Source: Polyangiaceae bacterium (lineage in GTDB: Bacteria; Myxococcota_A; Polyangia; Polyangiales; Polyangiaceae). Taken from it: a stretch of DNA of 38,840 nt. The stretch is from NCBI GenBank assembly GCA_016929495.1, contig JAFGIS010000053.1:1-38840 (forward strand). Direction: 5' to 3'. How positions within the stretch are numbered: the stretch's first letter is position 1; each line of letters opens with the position of its first letter. The notes beneath the pieces are model-generated. The model saw nothing but the letters and a program-made list of their open reading frames with translations, did not search any database and was not told the origin of the DNA. The position numbers and the translations under genes are program-made. Positions 15,887-25,006 of the stretch are shown here, one piece after another.

Positions 15887-17584
15887 CTACTGCGCGAGCA
15901 GCCTCGTCGCTCGCTCCAGCAGCGCCGCGAACTCGGCCCGGTCCGGATCGCTCGAGTCCTTCGCACCCATGACGATTTCCGAGATCCTCGGAAGCGCGTC
16001 CGGGTCCGCGTACGGGCTGCCTTTGAGGATTTCACTGAACGCCGCCACCGAGACGGCCCAGTCGAAGTCACCATCCGCGGTGCCGACGTCGTCAGGCGAG
16101 AGACTCGCGGTCACCTCGCTCGCCGCGTCCTCCGCGGTCGCGTCCACTTGCTTGTAGCGGACCTTGACCAGGGCCAGATCCGCATCCGCGACCGCGCGGT
16201 CTCCCTCGTAGGGCGCACCGTCCTCGGGAGCCGGCGCGCCGTCGGACAGCGGAAGAGCCCCACCGACGAGTACCAGCTCGTACAGCGCGGTCACGCGGTG
16301 CCCGGCGCCAACTTCGCCGGCGTCGACCCAGTCCTGACGGAACTGGGAATCGGCCAGGGCCCGGTTCTCGTATCCCAGCAAGCGATAGGCCCGGACATGG
16401 TCCGGATTGAACTCGACCTGGATCTTCAGGTCCTTGGCGATGAAATGGATCGTGGACAAGAGGCGCTCGTTGACGTAGCTCGTCGCCTGATCGAGGTCCG
16501 TGATCACACCGTAGACGCCGTTTCCGGCGTTGCTGACGGCTTCCATCATCGAGTCATTCAGGTTGTCCGAACCGAAACCGAGCACCGTGAGCGTGATACC
16601 CGTCTCCCGCTCCTGCTCGATCTGGGCCAAGAGCTCCTCGGTCGAGGACGGGCCGACGTTGAAGTCGCCGTCAGTGCACAGGACTACGTGGTTGATGCCT
16701 CCTTCGATGAACCCCGCCGAGGCTTGCTCGTACGCCAGATCGAGTCCCGCGGAGCCTGCAGTGGATCCGCCGGCTTGTAGCCCGTCGATGGCGCGTTCGA
16801 TCTCCGAGCGTCGCGAGATCGGTGTGGGCGGCAAACGGACGCCGGTGCTCGAAGCGTAGGTCACGATCGATATCGTCGCCTGAGGGTCGAGCACGTCGAG
16901 CGCCTGCGTCAACAGCTCGCGCGCGAGTGGTAGCTTGTTCTCCGAGGCCATGCTGCCCGAGACGTCGACCAGGAAGACGAGGTTCACTCCCTCGGGCTTC
17001 TCGCCTTCCGGCAGCGCATCGCGACCCTGGATACCCACGCGAAGCCAGACCGTATCGCGCGCGACCATCGTCGGAGCCGCAGCCAAAGAGATGCCAAATG
17101 GCACCTTGGCATCCGCCTGGGGCGCAGGGTAGCGGTATTCGAAGTAGTTCACGTATTCCTCCAGGCGCACGCCCGCCGGATCCGGCAGGCTGCCGGCGCT
17201 CACGTCTCGCCTGAACACGTCGTAGCTCGCGGTGTCGACGTCGGCCGCGAAGGTCGACAGCGGGTCGTGGGCCGTCAAGACGAAGGGGTTCGTCGCCAGT
17301 CCCGGGCTGGTGCTGTCGGCCTCGGTATCCCCGGGGACGTAGTAGCTGACCGAGGTGCCGGCAGCCGTCGGGGGCGCGCCCGAGCCCGTGGCGTTCGGCG
17401 ACGAGCCTGACGGAGCCGGCGCAGTGCCGCTCGAGGCGCCCGTCGACTCCGACGAGCCTTGCTCACCGGAAGTCGGGGTGCCCGGGTACGCTCCCAGCAT
17501 CGCGTTGGACGACGAGTCCGACCCACACGCGGTCGCATACAGAAGAAGGAATGCTGAAAGAGAATCAATTCGCGGCTGTCTCAT
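15887..17584 (-). CDS. von Willebrand factor type A lipoprotein (YfbK-like)
   Basis: 565 residues. The signal ends in lipobox ATAC (Cys20), followed by a Ser/Gly/Pro/Thr linker to about residue 80. The region HDPLSTFAADVDTASYDVFR to EYVNYFEYRYP (about 106-153) matches the vWA N-terminal domain of the YfbK family. The VWA domain begins near 200 with MIDAS motif DVSGSM (207-212); the later TDGDF segment supplies the usual Asp. A C-terminal region with VTALYELVLVG matches DUF3520. Such proteins bind metal-dependent ligands at the cell surface, but the ligand is unknown. AAGGGAG lies about 9 nt upstream of the ATG at 17584. The gene starts 34 bases after the beta-propeller gene, so the two are a likely operon. 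Confidence 0.92.
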   Translation of the reverse strand: MRQPRIDSLSAFLLLYATACGSDSSSNAMLGAYPGTPTSGEQGSSESTGASSGTAPAPSGSSPNATGSGAPPTAAGTSVSYYVPGDTEADSTSPGLATNPFVLTAHDPLSTFAADVDTASYDVFRRDVSAGSLPDPAGVRLEEYVNYFEYRYPAPQADAKVPFGISLAAAPTMVARDTVWLRVGIQGRDALPEGEKPEGVNLVFLVDVSGSMASENKLPLARELLTQALDVLDPQATISIVTYASSTGVRLPPTPISRRSEIERAIDGLQAGGSTAGSAGLDLAYEQASAGFIEGGINHVVLCTDGDFNVGPSSTEELLAQIEQERETGITLTVLGFGSDNLNDSMMEAVSNAGNGVYGVITDLDQATSYVNERLLSTIHFIAKDLKIQVEFNPDHVRAYRLLGYENRALADSQFRQDWVDAGEVGAGHRVTALYELVLVGGALPLSDGAPAPEDGAPYEGDRAVADADLALVKVRYKQVDATAEDAASEVTASLSPDDVGTADGDFDWAVSVAAFSEILKGSPYADPDALPRISEIVMGAKDSSDPDRAEFAALLERATRLLAQ

Positions 17585-17618
17585 GGCTGAGTACTCCCTT
17601 CGACTTGGTCGGCAACGG

Positions 17619-19526
17619 TCAGCGGGTCAGCTCGTCTGGATACGATCGGCGGGCTGGCGTCGCGGCAGTTCCGCGCGTGCGTCTTCGCGAGGGCCTGGCG
17701 GCCATCAGTGCTGCACACGCGCAAAGCCACGTGGCGGCGCTCCACGGCGGGCCGCTGGCGCCCGCCTCGATGCTGCAGCCCTGCCCAGCGCCCGAGTCCG
17801 AGAAAAGCATGTCGTTCCCGGACCCGCGCACCGCAACGACCTCGGTCACGACGCGCTGGGGCTCGGGTGGTGCGAGCAAGCACGCGTCGCGTTCGGTCAT
17901 CTCGGCGGTCGAGACGATCCTCCCCGAGACCGGCGTCTGGCGATCCGACACGTCGCTCGGGACGACGCTGCGCGTGGTGACCGCGTAGAGCTGCCCCGAG
18001 ACGGGCAGAGCGCGAAGTACGCGCGCGTCTTGCTCCAGGCTGCCGGCGGCCGTGAGCGAGCGCGCCCCGACCTCGAGGAGCTGAACGTGGTGGTCGGCCA
18101 CGCAGTCCGGCCCGTCCCACTGGTTGTTCGAGTAGGGGACCACGACGAGCGGCGGCGAGCCCAGATCCTCCTCGATGAAGGAGACCGCCCGGAAATCCGC
18201 GCTCGCCTCGGAGCTGGCGCCGCTCGTCCCGAACTCGGCGCGGGCGAGCTCGGTGGGCTGGGTCGGATCACTCACGTCGAGCAGCGTGGCGGCGACCTGG
18301 TCACCTCCTTCTCCCCGCCCCACCGTGAAGAGCTCGTCGCCTCGCGGAAAGATGAAGTCCGACCAGCCAGGGATCTCGAGCCTTCCGACGACACGAGGCG
18401 CCTCGGGATCTTCGAGTGAAATGACCCAGAGTGGGTCGTGTCCGACGACCTGCTCCACCTCCTCGACCACCACGGTGGGCTGGTAGGTTACGACGTACGC
18501 GCGATCCTCCACGAAGCGTGTAGCAAAGAGCTCCTCTCCCGGCGCGAGACGCTCGAGCGTGCCCTCGACGGCAGGGTGATCCGGGTTGCTCACGTCGATG
18601 ACGTACAGGTGGCTGGTGTCCGCGTCTCGGTCGCGCGTGACGAGGCGAAACTCGGTGCCTCGGGCGTCCATGTGAAAACGCCCGGCCGGAGTGCCTGCGA
18701 CCTGTACGGAGCCACGCTCTGCCAGGGAGCCGTCTCCGGCCGAGATGTCGAGGATGCGGAGCGACGTCGTCGCGCCCCGCTGCTCCGCGAGGTACAGAGT
18801 CGAGTCGGTGACGTGCACTTCGAAAGCGCTGCCCTCGAGCGTCACGTCGTCGACCACGTCGAGACTGTCCGCGCCCGAAGTGTCCAGAGAGAAGACGAAG
18901 CCCAGCCCCGGCTGGGCCGGCGCGCCGCTGGTCGCGACGTAGAGCATGTCGCCCACCAGGCGGCTTTCGGCCAACGCGCCGGGCACGCAGCGCTGCGCGA
19001 CGACGATCGGGTCGAGCGCAGGATGAGCGACCAGCGCAATGGCCGTGGAGGGCAGGCCCCGGTACCGCTCCGGCGCCAGGGCGTGGCAACTGAGCCCGGA
19101 ATCGACCACTAGCGCGATGAGCGCATTGTCTCGGAGGTAGAGCTCACCGGAGGTCCCCGCGAGTTCGCTCAAGCGCCCGATCCGTTCCGGAGCCTTCGGC
19201 GAGGACGTGTCGATGACGTTCAGGCCGGCGTGCTGGTTCAGGATGTAGAGTCTGTGCTCGGCCGCCTTGACGATGTCGCCCTCCTCCATGATGAGCGGGT
19301 CAACCGGCGGCCTCGTCCGCGCCGCGGTCTCGGCCGTACTGCGCGCCGCCGTTTCGGACCCAATCCCGTTGCTGACCTCGGTGTTCGTACTGTCGTCGAG
19401 CGACGTCGCCCCCTGGCTCGAGCTCGTTGTGGCCGTCGAGCCACAGCTCGCGACGACCACCGCAAGTCCGGCGCAAGCCAGCTCTGCACATAGAAGAAGA
19501 CGGGTGGGCTGCGGACCGATGGCCAT
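17619..19526 (-). CDS. Beta-propeller lipoprotein with MYXO-CTERM-like tail
   Basis: 635 residues, with AAGGAGGT 4 nt before the ATG at 19526. The N-terminus ends in lipobox VASC (Cys28). From about 75 to 570 the protein has repeated blades of the PF09826-type secreted beta-propeller: DIVKAAEHRLYILNQHAGLN, NVIDTSSPKAPERIGRL, LYVIDVSNPDHPAVEGTL, PLWVISLEDPEAPRVVGRLE and TLLDVSDPTQPTELARAEF. The C-terminus has GCS (583-585), a short hydrophobic segment (about 595-611) and an Arg cluster (RPSRRRTR), the layout of MYXO-CTERM sorting signals. Having both a lipobox and such a tail is odd. It is the first gene of a probable operon with the VWA lipoprotein. Confidence 0.88.
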   Translation of the reverse strand: MAIGPQPTRLLLCAELACAGLAVVVASCGSTATTSSSQGATSLDDSTNTEVSNGIGSETAARSTAETAARTRPPVDPLIMEEGDIVKAAEHRLYILNQHAGLNVIDTSSPKAPERIGRLSELAGTSGELYLRDNALIALVVDSGLSCHALAPERYRGLPSTAIALVAHPALDPIVVAQRCVPGALAESRLVGDMLYVATSGAPAQPGLGFVFSLDTSGADSLDVVDDVTLEGSAFEVHVTDSTLYLAEQRGATTSLRILDISAGDGSLAERGSVQVAGTPAGRFHMDARGTEFRLVTRDRDADTSHLYVIDVSNPDHPAVEGTLERLAPGEELFATRFVEDRAYVVTYQPTVVVEEVEQVVGHDPLWVISLEDPEAPRVVGRLEIPGWSDFIFPRGDELFTVGRGEGGDQVAATLLDVSDPTQPTELARAEFGTSGASSEASADFRAVSFIEEDLGSPPLVVVPYSNNQWDGPDCVADHHVQLLEVGARSLTAAGSLEQDARVLRALPVSGQLYAVTTRSVVPSDVSDRQTPVSGRIVSTAEMTERDACLLAPPEPQRVVTEVVAVRGSGNDMLFSDSGAGQGCSIEAGASGPPWSAATWLCACAALMAARPSRRRTRGTAATPARRSYPDELTR

Positions 19527-19804
19527 GGGAACCTCCTTCGAATCCAGAGCGCAGAAGGCCGCCGTCTCGCTCGGTCGCGAAACGCAGCTGCCCCTGCGCC
19601 CATCCGAGACGGACGCGCTTCACAATTCAGTCGCGTTGTTCAGTATCCCGGAACCGCGTCCACGCGCAATGCTCCAACCGCACATTCCATGGCGCTCAGG
19701 GCGCTGGCGATGTGCATTTTGGGTATATTCCGTGCGCAAAGTGGCTCGTTTTTCGCATGCCCAGGGCGCACCGTACCTGCAACCGACCGAAGCGCCGAGG
19801 CCCG

Positions 19805-21571
19805 TCAGAACAACGACATCTGCCCCTTCAGGTCCAGCCGCATCCCGAATTCGTCTTGGAAATCGCTCTCGATTTCCGCGATCTCGCCCGGCGTGAGTCC
19901 GGCGATATCCGCGACGATGGTTTCTCTGGACGGATCGGTGTCGAACGCGGCGACGCGACAGCCGTCGGGCAACATGCTCCGGAGCAGAGCCAGCGGGCTC
20001 GAGGTCTTGCGCTTGATCCTGGGGCGCGTGTAACTCACGGTACGGCCGGTCACACGCGACAGGTGCCACTTGAGGTACCCGTAGCGCTCGTTGTCCGTGT
20101 CCGGGTTGCGGAACGTGATGCTCAATGACGCATCGTCGATGACGAGCTTGGCGCCGAGCACGCGTGCTTGTCTGAGCAAGCGCTTGGCGTGCGAATCGGC
20201 GGCTGCTGCGGACACGATGCCGTCGGTAGCTTCGTAGCGAAGCACCGATTCGCCATCCAGGCCAGCCACCACGACGTTCGGCGGCAAGCTCATCAGGATT
20301 GACTGTACCTCTTCGAGCGACATCGCGGCTCGGATGCGCAGGAAGGCCTCGGGGCTTGTGACCTTGATGCCCTTCATGGATTGGGCCTGCCGGAAGGGGT
20401 CTCCGCCGCGGCAGCGCCATTTCTGGGGCAGGTCGGCCATCTGCGTCGCGCCGTACTGCAGCTCGTGCGTGGACCGGTCCACGATATCGATCACCGTGCA
20501 CGCGTCCTTGCCCGGTGCGCAGCGCAGACCTCTGCCGATGCACTGTGTGTAGACTAGTGGCGAGGTGGTCGGCCGCGCCATGAGGATGCAGCTCACCTCC
20601 GGATCGTCGAAGCCCTCGGTCAAGACCCCGTAGTTGGTGAGGACCTGCAGCTCGCCACGGCGAAAGCGCGCGAGCAGCTCCTCGCGCTCCTTGGTCTTTC
20701 CGTCGATGGTATCGGCCGGGACGCCCAAAGACAGAAAGTCCTGGGCCAGGTGGTGAGCATGATCCACGCCGGCGCAGAACGCGATGGTCCGGCAGCCAGC
20801 TCCCTGTTCGAGCCAAGCCTTGACGGCCATGGCGCGCTGCTCCGGGGCGTCCATGACCTTCGAAAGCGCGCCGACCTGGAAATCCCCGCCGGAAAGCTTG
20901 ACCTTGTCGAGCTTGAGGTCGCTGCGAACGGTGAAGTAGCGCATGGGCACCAGGAAACCGAGGTCCTCGAGGTCCGTGCGCGAGATCTCGAACGCCGTCT
21001 CTCCGAAGACCTCCAACGCCGACTTGCCGTCCGTGCGTCGCGGCGTGGCGGTCATCCCGAGCAGGAGCAACTTGGTGTCTGCATGCGCGTAGAAATGGCC
21101 GATGACCTCTTCCCAGGTCGGAGCCAGGGCCCTGTGGCACTCGTCACAGATGACGAGGTCGAACGCCTGCGGGTCGTAGCGCTCCTTGCGCCGAACGAGC
21201 GACTGCACCGACGCCACGGTGATGTCCGCCTTGCCGCTCGAGCGTCGCTCGCCTTGTTCGACCTCGACCGTGGCCCTCGGCAGATGCTGTCTGAGCGTCT
21301 GCGCCGTCTGGTCCAGGATTTCGCGTCGGTGGGCGATGAAGAGCACTCGACCGAACGAGGCGCGCGCGCGCAGCTCCTTGATGATATGCGTCGCGATCAC
21401 CGTCTTGCCGGCGCCGGTCGGCAAGTACAGGAGCATCCGCTGTTCCTTCTGCTTCGTGTATCGGGAGAGCACGGCTGCCACCGCTGCCTTCTGGTACGGA
21501 CGAAGCTTGAACGGTCTGGTAGACGGTCTGGCCGACGGCACGGCAGCAGAAGGCGGAACGGACGCGAGCAT
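19805..21571 (-). CDS. RadD-like superfamily 2 DEAD/DEAH helicase
   Basis: 588 residues, close to the length of E. coli RadD. Helicase motifs in order: RPYQ (Q-like, 24-27), Walker A PTGAGKT (51-57), DECH (143-146), TATP (174-177), a motif V region TNYGVLTEGFDDP (312-324) and motif VI QCIGRGLR (343-350). A zinc-finger-like set of cysteines is not obvious downstream. The C-terminal ~200 residues are family-specific and include a segment GESVLRYEATDGIVSAAAAD. The last five residues are QMSLF, which fits the sliding-clamp-binding consensus QL(S/D)LF. It is probably a DNA-repair or replication-associated ATPase. The gene stands alone on the minus strand between an outer-membrane protein gene and the beta-propeller operon. 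Another SF2 family (type III restriction-like) is possible. Confidence 0.9.
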   Translation of the reverse strand: MLASVPPSAAVPSARPSTRPFKLRPYQKAAVAAVLSRYTKQKEQRMLLYLPTGAGKTVIATHIIKELRARASFGRVLFIAHRREILDQTAQTLRQHLPRATVEVEQGERRSSGKADITVASVQSLVRRKERYDPQAFDLVICDECHRALAPTWEEVIGHFYAHADTKLLLLGMTATPRRTDGKSALEVFGETAFEISRTDLEDLGFLVPMRYFTVRSDLKLDKVKLSGGDFQVGALSKVMDAPEQRAMAVKAWLEQGAGCRTIAFCAGVDHAHHLAQDFLSLGVPADTIDGKTKEREELLARFRRGELQVLTNYGVLTEGFDDPEVSCILMARPTTSPLVYTQCIGRGLRCAPGKDACTVIDIVDRSTHELQYGATQMADLPQKWRCRGGDPFRQAQSMKGIKVTSPEAFLRIRAAMSLEEVQSILMSLPPNVVVAGLDGESVLRYEATDGIVSAAAADSHAKRLLRQARVLGAKLVIDDASLSITFRNPDTDNERYGYLKWHLSRVTGRTVSYTRPRIKRKTSSPLALLRSMLPDGCRVAAFDTDPSRETIVADIAGLTPGEIAEIESDFQDEFGMRLDLKGQMSLF

Positions 21572-21710
21572 GGTCGAAGGCTAGGAGTCGACCTTCTTGC
21601 GCCCATAGGGTGAGGCCGTCAAGGCGCTTCGGGCTGTGTTGCAGGCCGGATCAGCGTTGCTCGTGGAACACTCGCCCGGCCTGACGTCAAACCGCTGACC
21701 GTCACTGAAC

Positions 21711-22325
21711 CTAGAGCACGTAGGCTGCGCCCAAAGCGAAGTTGAGTGTGATCGCCGGAAGCTCGCTCGCGATATCGAGACGCAGCACGGGACCGAGTTC
21801 GAGGGCGTTCTTGGGGAGACCGGGGTGGAAGAGCCAGCCTAGCCCTACGCCGAAGTACGCGCCCAGGCCTTCTGCAGTTCGTACCGGCTCACACGTTCCG
21901 TCTCCCGAGCCGTCCGACCAGACATCGATACAGAAGCCGTCCGGAGATTCGGTGCTCCTGACCTCGGCAATCCCGCCACCCAAGGTCAACAGCGGAGTGT
22001 TTCCGGTAGCAGAGCCGCGCAGAGCGATGTAGACGCCCCCGCCGTAGGCACTTTCTGAGCGTCGAAAAGGGAGAGAAGCGCCGAACGCCGTGGCCTGTAC
22101 TCCGCCCCCGAACCAATCGGAGAACCATCGCTCTAGCTCCAGGTCCGCGTGAGCGCTGATGAGCCCGACTCCGGCTTCGACACGCCCGGACGTTGAGATC
22201 CGCTTGGTCGGTGGGGCACTGTGTGCCGCGGCGGCCGCCCCCTCATCCCGAGGCGCGTCACGCACGCCAGTCGCAACGGGCACAGCCGAGGCCACTGTGA
22301 CTGCGAGCAGCATCGCGAGCGTCAT
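21711..22325 (-). CDS. Outer-membrane beta-barrel-like protein
   Basis: 204 residues. The N-terminus (MTLAMLLAVTVASAVPVATG) is a short signal-like segment without a basic start, so the true start could be upstream. A polar stretch (about 22-45) precedes a region of alternating strands: VEAGVGLISAHADLELERW, GGGVQATAFGASLPF, GVYIALRGSATG, YFGVGLGWLFHP, LRLDIASELPA. It ends ITLNFALGAAYVL, a typical hydrophobic barrel C-terminus. Two cysteines in a loop near 135-150 could form a disulfide. No family is recognised. It lies 139 bases downstream of the helicase start and 169 bases from the pirin stop; no operon is evident. A ribosome binding site is weak. Confidence 0.65.
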   Translation of the reverse strand: MTLAMLLAVTVASAVPVATGVRDAPRDEGAAAAAHSAPPTKRISTSGRVEAGVGLISAHADLELERWFSDWFGGGVQATAFGASLPFRRSESAYGGGVYIALRGSATGNTPLLTLGGGIAEVRSTESPDGFCIDVWSDGSGDGTCEPVRTAEGLGAYFGVGLGWLFHPGLPKNALELGPVLRLDIASELPAITLNFALGAAYVL

Positions 22326-22494
22326 TCTCGACGTTCAAGCAACCCGCGTGCCGATCCCCGATCACTGCGGGATTTCGAGACGAATCAAGCACTTGCCGGC
22401 TTCGTGTCACATTGGCGAGCACGCCGCCCGGCAACAGTGTGAAGGCCGCGCACAGTCCCGGAAGCCGCTTGAGCCGCGCCGAGCGCCCCCAGGT

Positions 22495-23409
22495 TCACGC
22501 CCTGCGATTCTTGATGAACGTCCCGTTTTCGAGCTCCGCGAATGCGTGCCGCAGCTCCGCCTCGGTGTTCATCACGATCGGTCCCTGCCAGGCGATGGGC
22601 TCGCGTATCGGCTTGCCGGAGATGAGCAGGAAACGAACGGGCTCGGCGTCGGCGACGACCGATACCACCTCGCCGTCAGCGAAGAGCACGAGGTGGCGAT
22701 CGCCGATCAGACCGTCGGGCTCCACGTCGACGTCGCCATCGGCGCCCGCGTTGTGACCGTCGGGGGCTTCCTTTTCGCCGAAGACCCCTTTGCCGCCTAT
22801 CACGTACGCGAAGGCCGTGTGCCCGAGCGGAGTAGGGTGCGTGAAGGTCTGGCCCGCGGCGACTGTGACGTCGAGGTACTCCGGCTGCGTGACGATGTCG
22901 CGCACCGGTCCCGTGATCCCCGCCACGGATCCGGCGACGACCTTGATCACTGTCCCGCCGTCTGCTGCCACGATGGGGATCTCTTCGCTCTGGATCCCTC
23001 GATACCTAGGCTCCATCATCTTGCTCGCTGCGGGCAGATTGGCCCAGAGCTGAAACCCGTGCATGGCGCCCCCGGAGTCGCCCTTGGGCATCTCCTGGTG
23101 GATGATGCCGCTGCCGGCAGTCATCCACTGCACGTCGCCCGGCGCAATGGAGCCGCTGTTGCCGAGGCTGTCGCCGTGCGCGACCTCGCCGCGCAGCACG
23201 TACGTGATCGTTTCCATGCCTCGGTGCGGGTGCCAGGGGAAGCCTCGTTTGTACTGCTCCGGCTCGTCGGAGCGGAAGTCGTCGAGCAGAAGGAAGGGAT
23301 CGTATTGCTCCGGCCGTCCCCAGCCGATCGCGCGATGCAGGTGCACCCCGGCCCCCTCGACCGTTGCGCGGCTCTTGTTGACCTCTCGGATTCGTCTGAC
23401 TTTGGCCAT
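22495..23409 (-). CDS. Pirin family protein
   Basis: 304 residues. The bicupin signature is clear: HPHRGMETITYVLRGEVAHG in the first cupin and SGIIHQEMP shortly after. The metal ligands expected from human pirin are all present (His60, His62, His104, Glu106), so iron binding and quercetinase-type dioxygenase activity are possible. The C-terminal half is the second, metal-free cupin. A GGAGAA sequence upstream of the ATG overlaps the end of the preceding gene. It follows the NADP-binding oxidoreductase by 11 bases, so the two are co-transcribed. Together they may form a redox or electrophile-response pair. Family assignment is secure but the physiological substrate is not. Confidence 0.93.
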   Translation of the reverse strand: MAKVRRIREVNKSRATVEGAGVHLHRAIGWGRPEQYDPFLLLDDFRSDEPEQYKRGFPWHPHRGMETITYVLRGEVAHGDSLGNSGSIAPGDVQWMTAGSGIIHQEMPKGDSGGAMHGFQLWANLPAASKMMEPRYRGIQSEEIPIVAADGGTVIKVVAGSVAGITGPVRDIVTQPEYLDVTVAAGQTFTHPTPLGHTAFAYVIGGKGVFGEKEAPDGHNAGADGDVDVEPDGLIGDRHLVLFADGEVVSVVADAEPVRFLLISGKPIREPIAWQGPIVMNTEAELRHAFAELENGTFIKNRRA

Positions 23410-23420
23410 GGCGTTCTCCG

Positions 23421-24068
23421 TTACATCTCCCGGTAGCGTTTTGCGGCAGCCAAGTCCCGTCGCAGCGCCTCTGCGGTTCGACGGGGACCGTAGCCCGGGG
23501 TGTCGCGCTGCATCCTCCAGCCTTCCTCGATCGGACCCGCATCCACCGTATCGAAACCGAACTGGTCGAGCAGGTGACTCACCGTTGCCTTGGCGTCGCT
23601 GTCGTCGCCGGCGATAGCGAGCGCACGACGCCCGGGCGTACCCTTGGGCAAACCGTCGGTCGTCAGCTGCGCCGCATAGATGTGATTGAACGCTTTGACG
23701 ACCTTGGACCTCGGCAGATGAGCTTGGAGCAGCTCGGAGGTCGTCGTGGATTCATCGTCGAGCTCGGCAATGTGGCCATCGCGTTGGGGGTAGTAGTTGT
23801 TCGTGTCGACGACGGTCTTTCCCGCGAGCGGCTCGACAGGCACCGAACGGTAGTTGCGGAGCGGGATCGTGACCACGACGATGTCGCCCGCTCGTGCGGC
23901 TTCGACGGGTGTCGCCGCGCGCGCCTTCGGTCCCAGCTCTCGAACGAGCGACGCGAGCGTGTCCGGACTGCGGGAGTTGCTGAGCACCACGTCGTATCCA
24001 TTCTGCACCGCCAGCCGCGCGATCTGGCTGCCGATGCGGCCCGCCCCGATGAGTCCCATGGTCGTCAT
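23421..24068 (-). CDS. NADPH-dependent F420 reductase-like oxidoreductase
   Basis: 215 residues from ATG at 24068, chosen because the dinucleotide-binding fold begins there. The longer frame from 24104 adds a non-conserved stretch. The Rossmann motif GLIGAGRIGSQIARLA (GxGxxG at 8-13) sits at the N-terminus. Next come VVVTIPLRNY and GKTVVDTNNYYPQRDG, which are typical of the F420-dependent NADP oxidoreductase / NADPH F420-like group, and FNHIYAAQL. The fold is the 6-phosphogluconate dehydrogenase-like NAD(P)-binding domain without a long C-terminal domain. Many bacteria without F420 carry such proteins, so cofactor F420 use is not implied. It is the first gene of a two-gene unit with pirin and is divergent from the ECF sigma factor at 24222. 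Confidence 0.88.
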   Translation of the reverse strand: MTTMGLIGAGRIGSQIARLAVQNGYDVVLSNSRSPDTLASLVRELGPKARAATPVEAARAGDIVVVTIPLRNYRSVPVEPLAGKTVVDTNNYYPQRDGHIAELDDESTTTSELLQAHLPRSKVVKAFNHIYAAQLTTDGLPKGTPGRRALAIAGDDSDAKATVSHLLDQFGFDTVDAGPIEEGWRMQRDTPGYGPRRTAEALRRDLAAAKRYREM

Positions 24069-24221
24069 ACCCCAGGACCTAGGGCCCGACCAATGGGTCG
24101 GCAACCACCCGGGTTGATGCTGCCCGGTTGTCAGGTGAGCAGCCTGGCAGGGGAGCCGTTGGCATCATCGTTGCTTGCCACCGGCGAGGAAGACCAGTTC
24201 GGTGCGTGCAGCAAGGTGCCC

Positions 24222-24836
24222 ATGACCCCCCGGCAATCCTTCTGGGCCGATTTCGGCCGATCCCGCCCGATGCCGCTCCGCAGCGGCACGGACGGTGAGC
24301 CGAAGGGACTGTCTTCCGAGGCGCTCATGGAGCGCTACGCCGCGGGTGACGAGGGGGCGTTCGACCTCTTGCACGCGAGGTTTGCGCAGCAGCTGTTCGG
24401 CTATTTGCTTCGGCTCAGTGGCAAGCGCGACCGCGCCGAGGATCTCGTCCAGACTACGTTCGAAAAGGTCCACCGGTCCCGCCGAAGTCATGTGACCGGC
24501 TCACTCGTTGCGCCGTGGCTATTTGCCATTGCGCGACACAGCTTCTACGACGAAGAGCGCCGACGGCGCGCACGGCCCGAGGTGCTGACGACAGAGGGTG
24601 CGCTTCCAGAGCCCTGCAAACTGGAGGCGACACCGGCGGCTGAACGGGTGGCGTTGCTTTGCCAGGCGCTCGCCCGGCTGCCCAGCACTCACCGAGAAGC
24701 ATTCCTCCTGACCAAGTGGTTGGGGCATTCTGCCGCGGAAGCTGCAGGATCGCTCGGGATGACGCCGACGAACCTCAGAACACGCGTGCATCGCGCGACT
24801 CACACGCTCCGTGAGTTCGGGCTGGCGGGCCTGTGA
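24222..24836 (+). CDS. ECF-family RNA polymerase sigma factor
   Basis: 204 residues from ATG at 24222 (AAGGTG just upstream); ATG at 24270 is an alternative. Region 2 (about 30-100) includes LMERYAAGDEGAFDLLHARF, DRAEDLVQTTFEKVHRSR and LVAPWLFAIARHSFYDEERR. Region 4 (about 135-195) has LCQALARLPSTHREAFLLTK, HSAAEAAGSLGMTPTNLRTR and VHRATHTLRE. These are standard ECF features. The gene is read away from the pirin/F420-reductase-like unit, and the 153-base shared region must hold both promoters. No anti-sigma gene follows: the next genes are on the opposite strand. Its regulator is therefore elsewhere or acts post-translationally. Confidence 0.9.
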   Translation: MTPRQSFWADFGRSRPMPLRSGTDGEPKGLSSEALMERYAAGDEGAFDLLHARFAQQLFGYLLRLSGKRDRAEDLVQTTFEKVHRSRRSHVTGSLVAPWLFAIARHSFYDEERRRRARPEVLTTEGALPEPCKLEATPAAERVALLCQALARLPSTHREAFLLTKWLGHSAAEAAGSLGMTPTNLRTRVHRATHTLREFGLAGL

Positions 24837-25006
24837 GTAGCTCCGGGCCGTCTTCATGGAAACCACACCACTGAACGGGTGTGCTTGCAGGACGGAGGAA
24901 GACGCGGACACGCCCCCATGCGCCGTTGCATTTTGCCACAGCGCGACAAGGCGCCTCGCCACAACAGCCGGCGGAGGGCCCGGGGACCCCCCCCGGTCCG
25001 CGGCGC

